DNA of 63,692 nucleotides, taken from positions 1-63,692 of the forward strand of contig DASVAA010000002.1 of assembly GCA_036376595.1 (NCBI GenBank), in the 5' to 3' direction. The translations under genes were made by a program, and so were the position numbers. The notes under the pieces were generated by a model that was not told the origin of the DNA, searched no databases, and was given only the letters and a program-made list of their open reading frames with translations. The stretch comes from SMAG-U1939 sp036376595 (GTDB lineage: Bacteria > Chloroflexota > Ktedonobacteria > Ktedonobacterales > JADMIN01). Below are positions 8,973-17,886 of the stretch, one piece after another. Numbering within the stretch: the first letter of the stretch is position 1; each line of letters starts with the position of its first letter.

Positions 8973-9350
8973 GCCGCTTTCCCCCGCCTCCATCTCCCAT
9001 CTCACCACGCGCGAACGCCGTCCGGCGATCCGGCCGGACGATGTGCCATTGTGGGTGTCCCGTTCATCGCGTGTCGCTGCCCGCGCGACGCTACTCTACG
9101 AGCCTCAGCGCGTTCTGTCAACGTCATCAGGCCCATGATGCGGCGCTGGATCGGCGGGCGCGCATGAAGGACAGAAGGCACTGGGCCCCACGAAACGCCC
9201 GCCGCTACGGGGGCGTTGCCCACGCGACGACCGTGCCGGTGAGATGCCGTTCGAGGCACGTCGTGTGATGGTAGACAGGCGCGAGCCGCGCGTCGCATAC
9301 TGAAGGTTGCGCCCTTGCCCGTGAGCGAGCGGCGCGAAAGGACTGACGCC
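8973..9350. other. Divergent intergenic stretch, 378 bp
   Basis: It separates the membrane protein (minus) from DUF177 (plus), and must hold promoters for both. I see no clear repeat, hairpin or small gene. Confidence 0.4.
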
Positions 9351-9890
9351 ATGATCTACAATGTCGCCCAATTGCTCAAAGCGCCGGTGGGTACAGTGCA
9401 GAAGGTCGAGCTTGACGACGCCGACCGCCTCGATCTGCGCGACGACGAGGCGCGGCTCGCCGGCCCCATCACCGGCGAGGTCAAGCTGCACCGCACCAAC
9501 CAGGGCATCTTCGCCGATGGCTACGTCGAGGTGCCGGTGACGCTGGAATGCACCCGCTGCCTCAAGACCTACATCGCGCCGCTGCGCTTCGCGCTACGCG
9601 AGCAGTTCTACCCCACGATTGACGTCAACTCAGGCCTGCCCGTGCCGCCGCCCGACGACGACGAGCTGACCTTCCCCATCGACCGCAACCACCTGCTCGA
9701 TCTGCGCGAGGCGATCCGGCAGAATCTCGTGCTCAATCTGCCGGCCAAGCCGCTGTGCCGCGAGGATTGTGCCGGCCTCTGCCCGCACTGCGGCAAAGAT
9801 CTCAACGAAGGACCCTGCGAGTGCCGCGAAGAGGTGACTGACGAGCGGTTCTCGGCGCTGCGCGACCTGCTGAAGCAGACCGAAAGCTGA
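9351..9890 (+). CDS. yceD: DUF177/YceD family protein (23S rRNA accumulation)
   Basis: The 179-residue protein begins MIYNVAQLLKAPVGTVQ and has the two family cysteine blocks, LECTRCLKTY near residue 68 and CREDCAGLCPHCGKDLN near residue 140. The C-terminal block with C-x(4)-GLCPxCG is the defining YceD signature. YceD proteins are needed for normal 23S rRNA levels and usually sit beside rpmF (L32), but no rpmF follows here. Start at the ATG of 9351 with AAAGGA upstream. Confidence 0.85.
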   Translation: MIYNVAQLLKAPVGTVQKVELDDADRLDLRDDEARLAGPITGEVKLHRTNQGIFADGYVEVPVTLECTRCLKTYIAPLRFALREQFYPTIDVNSGLPVPPPDDDELTFPIDRNHLLDLREAIRQNLVLNLPAKPLCREDCAGLCPHCGKDLNEGPCECREEVTDERFSALRDLLKQTES

Positions 9891-10285
9891 GCGCACTCGT
9901 CGCGGCGCCCGCGAATATATCCTCTTACGTCAAACTTCAGGCCGCGATGCCGGTGGTCCGGTGTGGCGGCCTGTTCGCTTGCCTTCGCGCATCTGATGAG
10001 GCGATCTGCCTGCCGAGATGCTGCCATCGGTGCCCATGTACCTGCCCTTGTTGTGTCCGTTTGGACACACCATACACGCTCTATCCGCAATCGAGCGTAT
10101 TCTGCGGCGGTGGTACATCCTGTGCGGCTGTTCGAAATTGGTGTCACTGCGACATTTCCTATGGCCCCGAGGCCGGCGATGAGGCGCCGCGCTGGCCGTG
10201 GAGCCGGGGGAAAAGAATGGGCGTGGCGGCGCCCTCCCGACCACAGGGGCAGGAGAATCTTGGATACGGTAAAGGAGCTTCGCAG
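9891..10285. other. Intergenic stretch, 395 bp
   Basis: No gene is visible; in particular no rpmF. It has an 18-nt perfect inverted repeat at 10052-10069. Confidence 0.45.
10052..10069. promoter_or_regulatory. Inverted repeat, operator-like
   Basis: TGTGTCC, spacer GTTT, GGACACA: a perfect 7-bp inverted repeat in the gap before the gene at 10286. It could be an operator or a small hairpin; no regulator is known. Confidence 0.35.
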
Positions 10286-10906
10286 ATGGCAAGCAACGCA
10301 ATGGGCGCCCCCGAATACCGAGAGCGCGAGGTACGGCGCGAGGCCACACCGATGGGAGCGGCGTATGTGCCGGGAACTGCCGCGGTGTCGCCGGCGCGCA
10401 ACGCCGCGCAATGGGGATCGATCTGGGCCGGTCTGATCAGCATGTTCGCGATCTTCATGCTGCTGGAAACCCTCGCCACTGGCATCGGTCTCGTTTCGAA
10501 CGCCAACGGCGGCCTCAGCGCCTGGATCACTGGCCTCGTCGCACTGATCGCCTTCTTCGTCGGCGGCTGGGTATCCGGGGTGGCCTCGGTGGTCCGCGGG
10601 CCACGTGCGGGCGTGCTCAACGGGCTGATGGTCTGGGCGCTAGGTACGGTGCTGGTGCTAGGGCTGTCGCTCTTTGGCCTTAGCGCACTCTTCGGTGCCC
10701 TCGGCAGCATCGTGGGCAGTTTCTTCGCGGCCGGCCACACGATCGGCAACCTGCCCACACTTGCGCCAGGCACGGTGATCAGTGGTGCCCGCGCGGCGGC
10801 GTGGGGCGCGTTCCTCACTCTGCTGCTTACGGCTATCGTGGCGGCAATAGGCGGCTGGGTTGGCGACCTGACTGGCCCGGTCGGCTGGACCCGCAATCCT
10901 GAATAG
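10286..10906 (+). CDS. Small four-helix membrane protein of unknown function
   Basis: The 206-residue protein has a polar N-terminus (MASNAMGAPEYREREVRREA) and four predicted membrane helices: GLISMFAIFMLLETLATGI, ITGLVALIAFFVGGWVSGV, LMVWALGTVLVLGLSLFGL and a last one near residues 170-190. Glycine-rich helices such as FFVGGWVSG resemble TIGR04086/YrzE-type membrane proteins. No catalytic motif is seen. Start chosen by AAAGGAG 8-9 nt before the ATG. It is followed by a PRC-barrel-like gene 300 bp away. Confidence 0.7.
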   Translation: MASNAMGAPEYREREVRREATPMGAAYVPGTAAVSPARNAAQWGSIWAGLISMFAIFMLLETLATGIGLVSNANGGLSAWITGLVALIAFFVGGWVSGVASVVRGPRAGVLNGLMVWALGTVLVLGLSLFGLSALFGALGSIVGSFFAAGHTIGNLPTLAPGTVISGARAAAWGAFLTLLLTAIVAAIGGWVGDLTGPVGWTRNPE

Positions 10907-11207
10907 CTTGCTAGACCGCTAGATCGTTGGCCGGCGCATCCTCAGGCGCCGGGACGCACCGGCCAGCCAGCACGTACGAGGCAGCGCAATCGGCGCGCTG
11001 CTCGCGTTCATAGACAATCGCATTCGTACAAGGGCGCTCCGTCCTCCGGGGCGGGACGCCACGTTGTGTGGCGGTCGCCCTCGCGTAGTACATTCCGGCC
11101 TACCGCGCGGCATCCATCCGCAATTCAGGCCCACTCACGCGACGAACAGAGGGGCGGCGCGCTGGTGCGCCGCCGTCACCGCCCGCCAAGGAGAGGTTTG
11201 GCACCTG
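10907..11207. other. Intergenic stretch, 301 bp
   Basis: No gene or clear promoter is seen. GGCGC-centred short palindromes occur near 10934-10955 but no T-run follows. Confidence 0.35.
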
Positions 11208-11501
11208 ATGGACCCGCAGCAAATGAGTCCGCAGCAGCAGGTCACCACCGGCATGGAAGTCTACGATGCCAACGGCGACAAGGTCGGCACGCTCGACCAG
11301 CCGCCGGTGCGTGATGGGGCGCTCGTTGTGCAGAAGGGCTTCTTCCCGCACGACATCTACGTGCCGCTTTCGGCCATCTCGCGTATGATGTCCAACGGCA
11401 TCTACCTCACACTGACGAGAGATGAGCTCAACGGCGGCCAGTACAAGAATCCGCTGGCAGCCGGAACGGAGGGGGCGACGGGCATACGCAATGGCGGGTG
11501 A
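11208..11501 (+). CDS. DUF2171/PRC-barrel-like protein
   Basis: The 97-residue protein begins MDPQQMSPQQQ and contains TGMEVYDANGDKVGTLDQ, the G-M-x-V-x-D-x-x-G-x-K-V-G-x-V/L pattern of DUF2171 and PRC-barrel domains, then IYVPLSAISRMMSNGIYLTL. These small beta-barrels appear in stress-associated and photosynthetic proteins and often have no known partner. RBS AAGGAGAGG is well placed. Probably soluble. Confidence 0.75.
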   Translation: MDPQQMSPQQQVTTGMEVYDANGDKVGTLDQPPVRDGALVVQKGFFPHDIYVPLSAISRMMSNGIYLTLTRDELNGGQYKNPLAAGTEGATGIRNGG

Positions 11502-11504
11502 TCG

Positions 11505-11537
11505 GGACCGTGCGGTGCAACATCCTGCCGACGGTCC
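11505..11537. terminator. Possible bidirectional terminator hairpin
   Basis: GGACCGT at 11505-11511 pairs with ACGGTCC at 11531-11537, with an inner CGG/CCG. It lies between two convergent genes. There is no T-run, so factor-independent termination is uncertain. Confidence 0.35.
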
Positions 11538-11544
11538 AGCCCCA

Positions 11545-12453
11545 TCAGCGGCTGTCAGCAGCGTAACGCGCGGCAAGCTCGGCGCGCGTGGGCGCGCTAG
11601 CCGGCCCCTCGCGCTCCACCGAGAGCGCGGCGACACGATTGGCGAAATCGGCTGCTGCGCCAGGATCGCGCCCCTCGGCGAGCGCCACCAGCAGCGCCGC
11701 CGCGAACACGTCGCCCGCGCCGGTTGGGTCCAGCTCGCGCGCCGGATAGCCAGGATATGCCTCCGGCCCGCGGCCACGCTCGTAGAGCAGCGCACCCGCC
11801 GCGCCGAGCGTGACGGCGACCAGCGGAACGCTGCGCGCCCAGGCGGCAATGATTTCGGCGGCTTCGTCGCTGGTCGCCGGTACGCCAGCGATGGGAGACA
11901 TGCCGGCAGGCGGCAGCAGGTCTTCGCGGCTGAGGATCAACACGCCCAGGTGCGGCAGCAGCTCGTCCGCGCGCTCCAGCGGTCCAGCGTGGACGTGACC
12001 CTCGGCATCCCAGCGGCGCAGCCAGCCCTGGGGGGTCGCGGCGACCATCGCTGCCGGGAAGGCACCCGCTAGAGCGACGTCCACTGCGCGCGCCAGCGGC
12101 GCCAGCAGCACCACCGGCGCACCACGCCACGCCTCCGGCACGTCCGCGATCCCCAGCGGCGTCGCGCGCCCGCGCAGCACTTGCCGCCGCGCGCCGTGGG
12201 CATCGTAGACGTTCTCGAAGGTCGTTGCCTCCCGCGCGGGCACGACCACCAGCGGCACGCCTGGCAGCGCCGCCTCCAGCGCCGCGGCCAGGTCAGCCGG
12301 GCCGCTCGTCACCACCGCCGGCCGCAGTCCCAGCCGCGCCGCCGTCGCCGCGGCGTACGTCACCGTCCCGCCCAGGCGCCAGCCGTCGCCGCCAGGCAGC
12401 AGATCGCGCGACGCGTGGCCGATGAGCAGCAGGTCGGGCGGCGTCTGTATCAT
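11545..12453 (-). CDS. PfkB-family carbohydrate kinase
   Basis: The 302-residue protein begins MIQTPPDLLLIGHASRDLLP and has the N-terminal GG patch (WRLGGTVTYAAATAARLG) and the C-terminal PfkB signature DPTGAGDVFAAALL, whose Asp is the catalytic base. The ribokinase-like fold phosphorylates sugars, nucleosides or related alcohols with ATP. The protein is slightly shorter than ribokinase and the substrate cannot be told. Start at 12453 because GGAGGAG lies 9 nt before the ATG. It is divergent from the TPR gene, which begins 181 bp away. Confidence 0.85.
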   Translation of the reverse strand: MIQTPPDLLLIGHASRDLLPGGDGWRLGGTVTYAAATAARLGLRPAVVTSGPADLAAALEAALPGVPLVVVPAREATTFENVYDAHGARRQVLRGRATPLGIADVPEAWRGAPVVLLAPLARAVDVALAGAFPAAMVAATPQGWLRRWDAEGHVHAGPLERADELLPHLGVLILSREDLLPPAGMSPIAGVPATSDEAAEIIAAWARSVPLVAVTLGAAGALLYERGRGPEAYPGYPARELDPTGAGDVFAAALLVALAEGRDPGAAADFANRVAALSVEREGPASAPTRAELAARYAADSR

Positions 12454-12634
12454 GTCGCAGGCTCCTCCAGCCATCCAGTTCTCCCTGGCGTGCGCCGTGG
12501 GCACTTGCGTCCCATTCTATGCCCTCGCCGCGTCCGAGCGCCACCAGCAGGCGCAGGGCCAACTCGCTTTGACGTGCCGTTTCGCGCCGGCCTACAGTTC
12601 ATCACATCGCGGAGCATACGAGACAGGGGTGGTG

Positions 12635-14914
12635 ATGAGCATGACGCAGCCATCGAGCACAACCCAGGCCCAGGCAGAGGCGCAGGCGCAGGCGCAACTG
12701 CGCGCGGGTACCGCGGCGCTGGCCGAGGGCCGGCTGGACGAAGCCGCCGACGCACTGGTGACGGCCGAGACGGTCTTCCGCCGGCTGGGCAACACCACGC
12801 GCGCCGCCCAGAGCCGTGCGGCGCTGGCCGAGGTGCAGCGGCAGAACGGCGCGCTGGATCAGGCCGCGCGCAGCTACGAGCGGGCGCTAGAACTCTATCG
12901 CGAGGCCAACGAGCCGGCGCGCGAGGCTGGCGCGACGCTCCAGCTTGGGCACATCGAGCGCCAGCAGGGCCAGCTTGACAGGGCGTGGCAGCACTACTTC
13001 CTCGCGCTCAAGCTCTACGAGAAGACCGGCGAGCCGCGCGGCCAGGCGAACGCGACGCTCGCGCTGGGCCACATCGAGCGCCAGCGCGGCAAGCTCGATC
13101 AGGCCGCCGACTACTACCGCCGCGCGCGCGAGCTCTACGAGCGCGCCGCCGACCGCGACGGCGCCGCCGATGCCGCACGCGGGCTGGCCGAGATGCTCGC
13201 CAGCCGCGGGGTCTACGACGAAGCTGCCGCAACCTTTGCCCAGGCGCTCGACCTCTACCGCGCGGCGCACGATCCCTTCGGTGAGGTGGATGCGCTCGTC
13301 GGCCAGGGCCGCCTGGCGGTGGAGCGTGGCGCACTCGACCGCGCGGCGGACGAGTTCGGCGCGGCGATCGCGCTGGCAAGTCCCATCGAATATGACCTGG
13401 GTGTCAGCGACGGCACGCTGGGGCTGGCGGAGATCGCCCTGCACCGCGGCCAGCTTGATATCGCGCTGCTCAACGCGCTCAAGGCGGGCGGCGAGTACGC
13501 CACGCTGGGCAGTCCGCTGGGCGAGGCCGAGGCGAACCGCGTGATCGGTGCCGTGCATCTGTTCCGCGGTCTCTACACGCAGGCGGCCGCGACCTTCGAC
13601 CGCGCGGCTCGTGCCCTGCGCGCTCAGCACGCCCAGGTTCCCTACGCGCACGCGCTGACGGGCAGCGCCGAGGCGAACCTGCGCCACGGCGCGCCGCGCA
13701 AGGCCGAGGACCTGTTTGCTGAGGCGCAAACCGTGGCCGCGCGGGCCGAGCAGCCGGCGCTCGACGCATCGGCCGCGCTGGGGCTGGGTCGCATCGCGCG
13801 CACGCGCGGGCGCAATGCCGAGGCCGAGGCGCTGCTACGACCGGCCGCGGAGCACCTCGAACGGCTCGGTCGCACGGCGCTGGCAGCCGAGGCAAGTCTG
13901 GAGCTGGCCCGGCTGGCGGCGACCCACGGGCAGCTCGATGCGGCGCTGGCGCTGGTAGAGGGCGCCCGCGCGCAGGCGCAGGCTCCATCGAGCGCGGGTG
14001 TGGAGAGTGGCGCGCGTGCCGAGGCGCTGGCGCTGGCGGCGCTGGTGGAGGTAGAGGTGGCGCTGGCCGTCGGGCAGCTCGACGACGCGCGCGCGAAGGC
14101 GGCGGAAGCGCAGACGTTGGCCGAGCAGGCGCGCGACGTGTGGCCGCGGATCCTGGCGCAGCTTGGGCAGGCCGAGGTGGAGCTTGCGGCCGACGAGCTG
14201 GACGCGGCGGTGGCGACGCTCAACCGGCTCGCCACTCTGCCGGGCGCTCAGGAAGCGGCGGCGCAGCAGGCGCTCATCTCGCTGGCGCTGGGCGGCGTGC
14301 AGGCGCGGCGCGGCCTGCTTGATGAAGCTGCGGCTACCCAGACCGAGGCGCTGGGGCGGCTCAAGGCAGCCGACGATGCGGCCGCGGTGGCGGAGGCGTA
14401 CCTGGAGATCGGCGCGGCGCGGCTGGAGCTACACGAGTTGGCCCCAGCACGCGAAGCCTTCGCCGAAGCGCAGCGGCGCTTCACAGAGTGCGAAGACGCC
14501 CTGGGTCTGGCGGCGGCGCTGGCCGCCGAAGCGCGCCTACTGCTCGAGGTCTCCGAGCTGGAGGCGGCGGCCGAACGCTACAGCCGGGCAATTGCGGCTT
14601 ACGAGCGCGTGGGCGACGCCCTCGCCCAGCCGGCGCGGCGCGGCAGCTTCTACGACCTCCATGCGGGCGACTACGCCGGCGCGATCCTCGCCGCGGCGCG
14701 AGCACTCGACGCCGGCCGCGCAGGCGATCTGGCGGCGCACTACGCCGAGCGCGCTGATCGCGAGGGCCGGCGTGCGGCGAGCCGCCAGTTGCGCGAGCGC
14801 GAGGCAACGCTCAGCGCTGCGACCGCTGGGCAGACGCTGACGCCCGAAGAGACCGAGCGCAGTAAGACCGTCGCCAAGATTCTTTCCGATGCCCGCAAGG
14901 CCATAGGTCGCTAA
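12635..14914 (+). CDS. Large TPR-repeat protein
   Basis: A 759-residue protein built almost wholly of tetratricopeptide repeats of about 34-40 residues, with recurring blocks such as ATLQLGHIERQQGQLDRAW and ATLALGHIERQRGKLDQAA. The composition is very rich in Ala, Leu, Glu and Arg. No signal peptide or membrane helix is seen, so it is probably a cytoplasmic scaffold of stacked helix pairs. The N-terminus after MSMTQPSSTTQ is a short Gln/Ala-rich stretch. The ORF extends upstream to 12422, but the start at 12635 has a GGGGTGG purine run and fits the first repeat. No enzymatic domain is attached. The near-identical tandem repeats may recombine. Confidence 0.85.
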   Translation: MSMTQPSSTTQAQAEAQAQAQLRAGTAALAEGRLDEAADALVTAETVFRRLGNTTRAAQSRAALAEVQRQNGALDQAARSYERALELYREANEPAREAGATLQLGHIERQQGQLDRAWQHYFLALKLYEKTGEPRGQANATLALGHIERQRGKLDQAADYYRRARELYERAADRDGAADAARGLAEMLASRGVYDEAAATFAQALDLYRAAHDPFGEVDALVGQGRLAVERGALDRAADEFGAAIALASPIEYDLGVSDGTLGLAEIALHRGQLDIALLNALKAGGEYATLGSPLGEAEANRVIGAVHLFRGLYTQAAATFDRAARALRAQHAQVPYAHALTGSAEANLRHGAPRKAEDLFAEAQTVAARAEQPALDASAALGLGRIARTRGRNAEAEALLRPAAEHLERLGRTALAAEASLELARLAATHGQLDAALALVEGARAQAQAPSSAGVESGARAEALALAALVEVEVALAVGQLDDARAKAAEAQTLAEQARDVWPRILAQLGQAEVELAADELDAAVATLNRLATLPGAQEAAAQQALISLALGGVQARRGLLDEAAATQTEALGRLKAADDAAAVAEAYLEIGAARLELHELAPAREAFAEAQRRFTECEDALGLAAALAAEARLLLEVSELEAAAERYSRAIAAYERVGDALAQPARRGSFYDLHAGDYAGAILAAARALDAGRAGDLAAHYAERADREGRRAASRQLREREATLSAATAGQTLTPEETERSKTVAKILSDARKAIGR

Positions 14915-14924
14915 TGCCGGGTCG

Positions 14925-15734
14925 CTAACGCTCGCCGCGCAGATGGGCGATGTAGCGATCCGCCGAGCGCCGCACTGCCACGTGCGCGTCGCCCGCCATT
15001 GCGGTCCAGCCGTCGTAGAGGTGCGCGAACTGGGGCGCCGCGACGGCCTCTGCGATCCGCTGGACGGCGACCTCGTCGAGCGGGATGCTGTTGGGAAAGC
15101 TGTACATGAACGTGGCCCAGCGGGTGTCGGCCGCCACACTGATCGTGTCGCCGGTGAAGAGCGCGCCCGCGCCCTCGTGCGCCGCCGCCCAATGGAGCAC
15201 GGTGCTGCCCGGGAAGTGCCCACCGCAGCGGATCAGCGTCACGTCCGGCAGCAGCTCGTGCGTCTCGCCGTTCCAATAATGCACCGCGTCATCCGGCTGC
15301 ACCACCCATGATCGGTGATCGGCGTGCAGATAGACGGGCACTCCTCCCAGCGCCCGGCTCCAGTCGCCCATCGTGGTGAAGAAGTGGGGGTGCGAGATGG
15401 CGATCGCGCGCACCTCGCCCCGGGACTTGATTGCCTCAATGGTTGCCGCGTCGAAGTACGCCATGAGGTCCCAGATCACGTTGCCAATGGGCGTCTGAAT
15501 CAGGTACGCCCGCTCACCAATGCCGAGCTTCGGCGTGGTGGCGATCGTCGTGATGCCGGGGGCGATCTCGGTGAGGCTGGTGGTGTGCTTGCCCTGCCCG
15601 GCCTCCAGCGTCGTCCACTGCTGCCCGTCGGGGTTGACATATTGGCGGTCGTCCTGGCAGATCATGCATCCCTCTGGGGGCGAGTCGCGCTCGGGATACT
15701 GGGTGCCGCAGGTTACGCAGATGTACTTGGGCAT
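14925..15734 (-). CDS. MBL-fold metallo-hydrolase with N-terminal zinc ribbon
   Basis: The 269-residue protein starts MPKYICVTCGTQYPERDSPP with a second pair CMICQDD, giving a rubredoxin-like C-x2-C...C-x2-C zinc ribbon. The metallo-beta-lactamase fold follows, with AISHPHFFTTMGDW in place of the usual HxHxDH, then GGHFPGSTVLHW and ALFTGDTISV. The altered first metal motif (HPH then MGDW) is seen in a subgroup of this family. The reaction is unknown. GGAGGT lies about 10 nt before the ATG at 15734. Convergent with the TPR gene with 10 bp between the stops. Confidence 0.78.
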   Translation of the reverse strand: MPKYICVTCGTQYPERDSPPEGCMICQDDRQYVNPDGQQWTTLEAGQGKHTTSLTEIAPGITTIATTPKLGIGERAYLIQTPIGNVIWDLMAYFDAATIEAIKSRGEVRAIAISHPHFFTTMGDWSRALGGVPVYLHADHRSWVVQPDDAVHYWNGETHELLPDVTLIRCGGHFPGSTVLHWAAAHEGAGALFTGDTISVAADTRWATFMYSFPNSIPLDEVAVQRIAEAVAAPQFAHLYDGWTAMAGDAHVAVRRSADRYIAHLRGER

Positions 15735-15788
15735 CGTCGTGAGATACCTCCATTGCATCGGGCTATGCTGCCCGCAACGTCACGCCGA

Positions 15789-15818
15789 CTCACCCCTCCC
15801 AGCCTCACCCCTCCCAGC
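15789..15818. repeat. 15-bp tandem duplication
   Basis: CTCACCCCTCCCAGC occurs twice in direct succession (15789-15803 and 15804-15818) upstream of the MBL gene. Confidence 0.8.
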
Positions 15819-15959
15819 GTAGTGGTGTCGGCATGGATTGGACCCCGGTCATCAGGACAGGGCACAACCGCAGCTTCAGCCACGCCGAGTGGGATCAGTT
15901 CTTTGGGCCGCAAAATCTGCCCTATACGCCGATTTGCCCCGGCCTGCCGATACCAGGGT

Positions 15960-16003
15960 AGGGTGACGGAGAACGCGAAGGACGCGAAGGCAGAGCGAGG
16001 GTG
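15960..16003 (+). repeat. Family B repeat, copy 3
   Basis: GAGAACGCGAAGGACGCG with flanking GCAGAGCG, the same theme as at 51966 and 37660. Confidence 0.65.
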
Positions 16004-16325
16004 AACCGGACCGCGCACTGGGTCGCGGCTGCGTGAGCGGAGGCGCGCGGCGCGCGTATGACAAGTAGCGGCGTATGCCATGCGCCCGGCACATGGCGCC
16101 CGGAACGCGCGGTGTCACATCAGGCGCGCGGTGTGGCACGGGACGTGCGGCATGCGCGCCTGGGGCGTCGGGTGGAGAGCATCGGCAGAATTGCGGAGGG
16201 CCCGGCACGGGCAGCAATCTGCGTGTATACTCTACGCATCCCGCGTGGGTAGTTCGTGGACGACGAGGGTGTCGTGCTCCGCGTACGCGATCCCCTCCGC
16301 ATCGTCGCACGGTAAGGAGGTTCGC

Positions 16326-17702
16326 ATGCCCGTCTTTGGCCGTGGACAACGTACGAAACAGCTCGAATCGCTGGTGGACGAGTACGTCGAGACTGGGTTG
16401 AGTCGCCGTGAGTTCCTGCGCCGCGCGGCATTCTTGGGCCTCTCAGCGACCGCGGCGGGCGCGCTGCTCGAGGCCTGTGGCGGCTCCTCAGCGTCCAACA
16501 CCGTGGATCTGCTCAACGTCTGGAGCACAGAGGAGCAGGCGTCGTTCAACGCGATGGTCGCACCCTTCAAGCAGCAAAACGGCACGAAGATCAACCTCGA
16601 GTCCACACGCGACCTCAACGCCACACTCACGACGCGCCTGCAAGGCAACAACCCACCCGATATCGCCATTCTGCCCAACCCCGCGAAGATGCAGCAGATC
16701 GCCAAGCAGGGCAAGCTCAAGGCGCTCAACGACGTCGTGGACATGTCGCAGCTTCAGAGCGACTACGCCAAGACGTGGATTGACCTGGGCACCTACAACG
16801 GCAAGCTCTACGCGATCTTCATGAAGGCGGCCAATAAGGGCACCATCTGGTACAGTCCGCAGCAGTTCAGCGCCAACAGCTACAGCACGCCGGGCGCCTG
16901 GCAAGATCTGATCAACCTCTCCAACACTATTGCCGGCAGCAGCAAGTACCCATGGTCCATGGGCGTCAGCAGCGGCTCGGCCAGCGGCTGGCCGGCGGCT
17001 GACTGGATCGACGAGATCTATCTGCTCGCCAACGGTCCCGATATGTACGACAAGTGGGTCGCCCACCAGATCTCGTGGAACGACCCGAGCGTCAAAAACG
17101 CCTTCCAGATGTTCGGCGCGATCGCCAATGGCAGCCACTACATCAACGGCGCGCCGCAGTCGATCCTCGCTACCACGTTCTCCGACGCCACCTTCCCGCC
17201 CTACAAGAACCCGCCTGAGGCCTACATGAACTACCTCGGCGACTTCGCGGTCACGTTCATCAAGGGCCAGTTCCCCAGTTTGCAGGCGGGCAGCGGCTAC
17301 AACTTCTTCTCCTTCCCGACGATCAATCCCACCTATCCCGGCACCACCACCGTGAGCGGGGGTGCCGACCTGGTGACGCTCTACACCGACAACGACGCCG
17401 CCAAGAAGCTCGTCAAGTATCTGGCGACCGCCGATGCCCAAAAGATCTGGGCCGGGCGTGGCGGCTTCACCTCAGTGAACAAGTCGGTACCGCTGAGCGT
17501 CTACCCCGACGCCGTCACCAAGGCCTCGGCGCAGATGCTCACCGCGGCGACGATCTTCCGCTTCGGCGCCGACGACCTGATGCCGTCACAGGTCGAAGAC
17601 GCCTTCTGGAAGGCCTGCCTCAACTACATCCAGAACCCCAGCAGCCTCGACAGCCAGCTCAGTACGGTCGAGAGCACCGCGGCCTCGGCCTATAGCTCGT
17701 AG
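16326..17702 (+). CDS. ABC transporter substrate-binding lipoprotein, family 1 (sugar type)
   Basis: The 458-residue protein has an N-terminal twin-arginine-like RREFLRRA, a hydrophobic stretch and a lipobox ending LLEAC-GG, so it is exported and lipid-anchored. The mature part reads VDLLNVWSTEEQASFN and later PPDIAILPNPAKMQQ, as in family 1 extracellular solute-binding proteins for oligosaccharides. The start is fixed by TAAGGAGG 5 nt before the ATG. Genes for two permeases follow. No ATPase is in the operon, so a shared MsmK/UgpC-type ATPase elsewhere is implied. A large hairpin follows the gene at 17740. Confidence 0.9.
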   Translation: MPVFGRGQRTKQLESLVDEYVETGLSRREFLRRAAFLGLSATAAGALLEACGGSSASNTVDLLNVWSTEEQASFNAMVAPFKQQNGTKINLESTRDLNATLTTRLQGNNPPDIAILPNPAKMQQIAKQGKLKALNDVVDMSQLQSDYAKTWIDLGTYNGKLYAIFMKAANKGTIWYSPQQFSANSYSTPGAWQDLINLSNTIAGSSKYPWSMGVSSGSASGWPAADWIDEIYLLANGPDMYDKWVAHQISWNDPSVKNAFQMFGAIANGSHYINGAPQSILATTFSDATFPPYKNPPEAYMNYLGDFAVTFIKGQFPSLQAGSGYNFFSFPTINPTYPGTTTVSGGADLVTLYTDNDAAKKLVKYLATADAQKIWAGRGGFTSVNKSVPLSVYPDAVTKASAQMLTAATIFRFGADDLMPSQVEDAFWKACLNYIQNPSSLDSQLSTVESTAASAYSS

Positions 17703-17739
17703 CCTGTCGCGCGCACGTCCGGGCGGCGCGGGCGCGAGA

Positions 17740-17773
17740 GCCACGGTGGCGTCACATCACGCGCCGCCGTGGC
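17740..17773 (+). promoter_or_regulatory. Intercistronic hairpin between binding protein and permease genes
   Basis: GCCACGGTGGCG at 17740-17751 and CGCCGCCGTGGC at 17762-17773 pair in RNA over 12 bp with one G-U, around a 10-nt loop. Position and shape match the stem-loops known between malE and malF, which stabilise the upstream message and lower permease expression. No T-run follows, so complete termination is unlikely. Confidence 0.7.
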
Positions 17774-17886
17774 CCATCCCCGTAGCCGCCGCTCCTCTGC
17801 TCTGGGGAGCGGCGGCACGCCATTTGCCGCGAGAGGGCGTGCAACACGGCGTTGCGCATGGTGTCCGCGTAGAGGGAGGAGCGCGT

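Larger units (their letters stand above)
15735..16325. other. Divergent intergenic stretch, 591 bp
   Basis: No gene is supported. It holds a 15-bp tandem duplication (15789-15818) and a family B repeat (15960-16003). The distal part, towards the ABC binding-protein gene, should carry its promoter; a TATACT box at 16226-16231 has no clear -35. Confidence 0.45.

Noticed and set aside
12887..13729. Minus-strand frame opposite the TPR gene
   Set aside because: No RBS or motif; the sense strand has clear TPR periodicity.
16191..16231. Promoter TTGCGG...TATACT before the ABC binding protein
   Set aside because: Spacing is 29 bp, too long for a sigma-70-type promoter.
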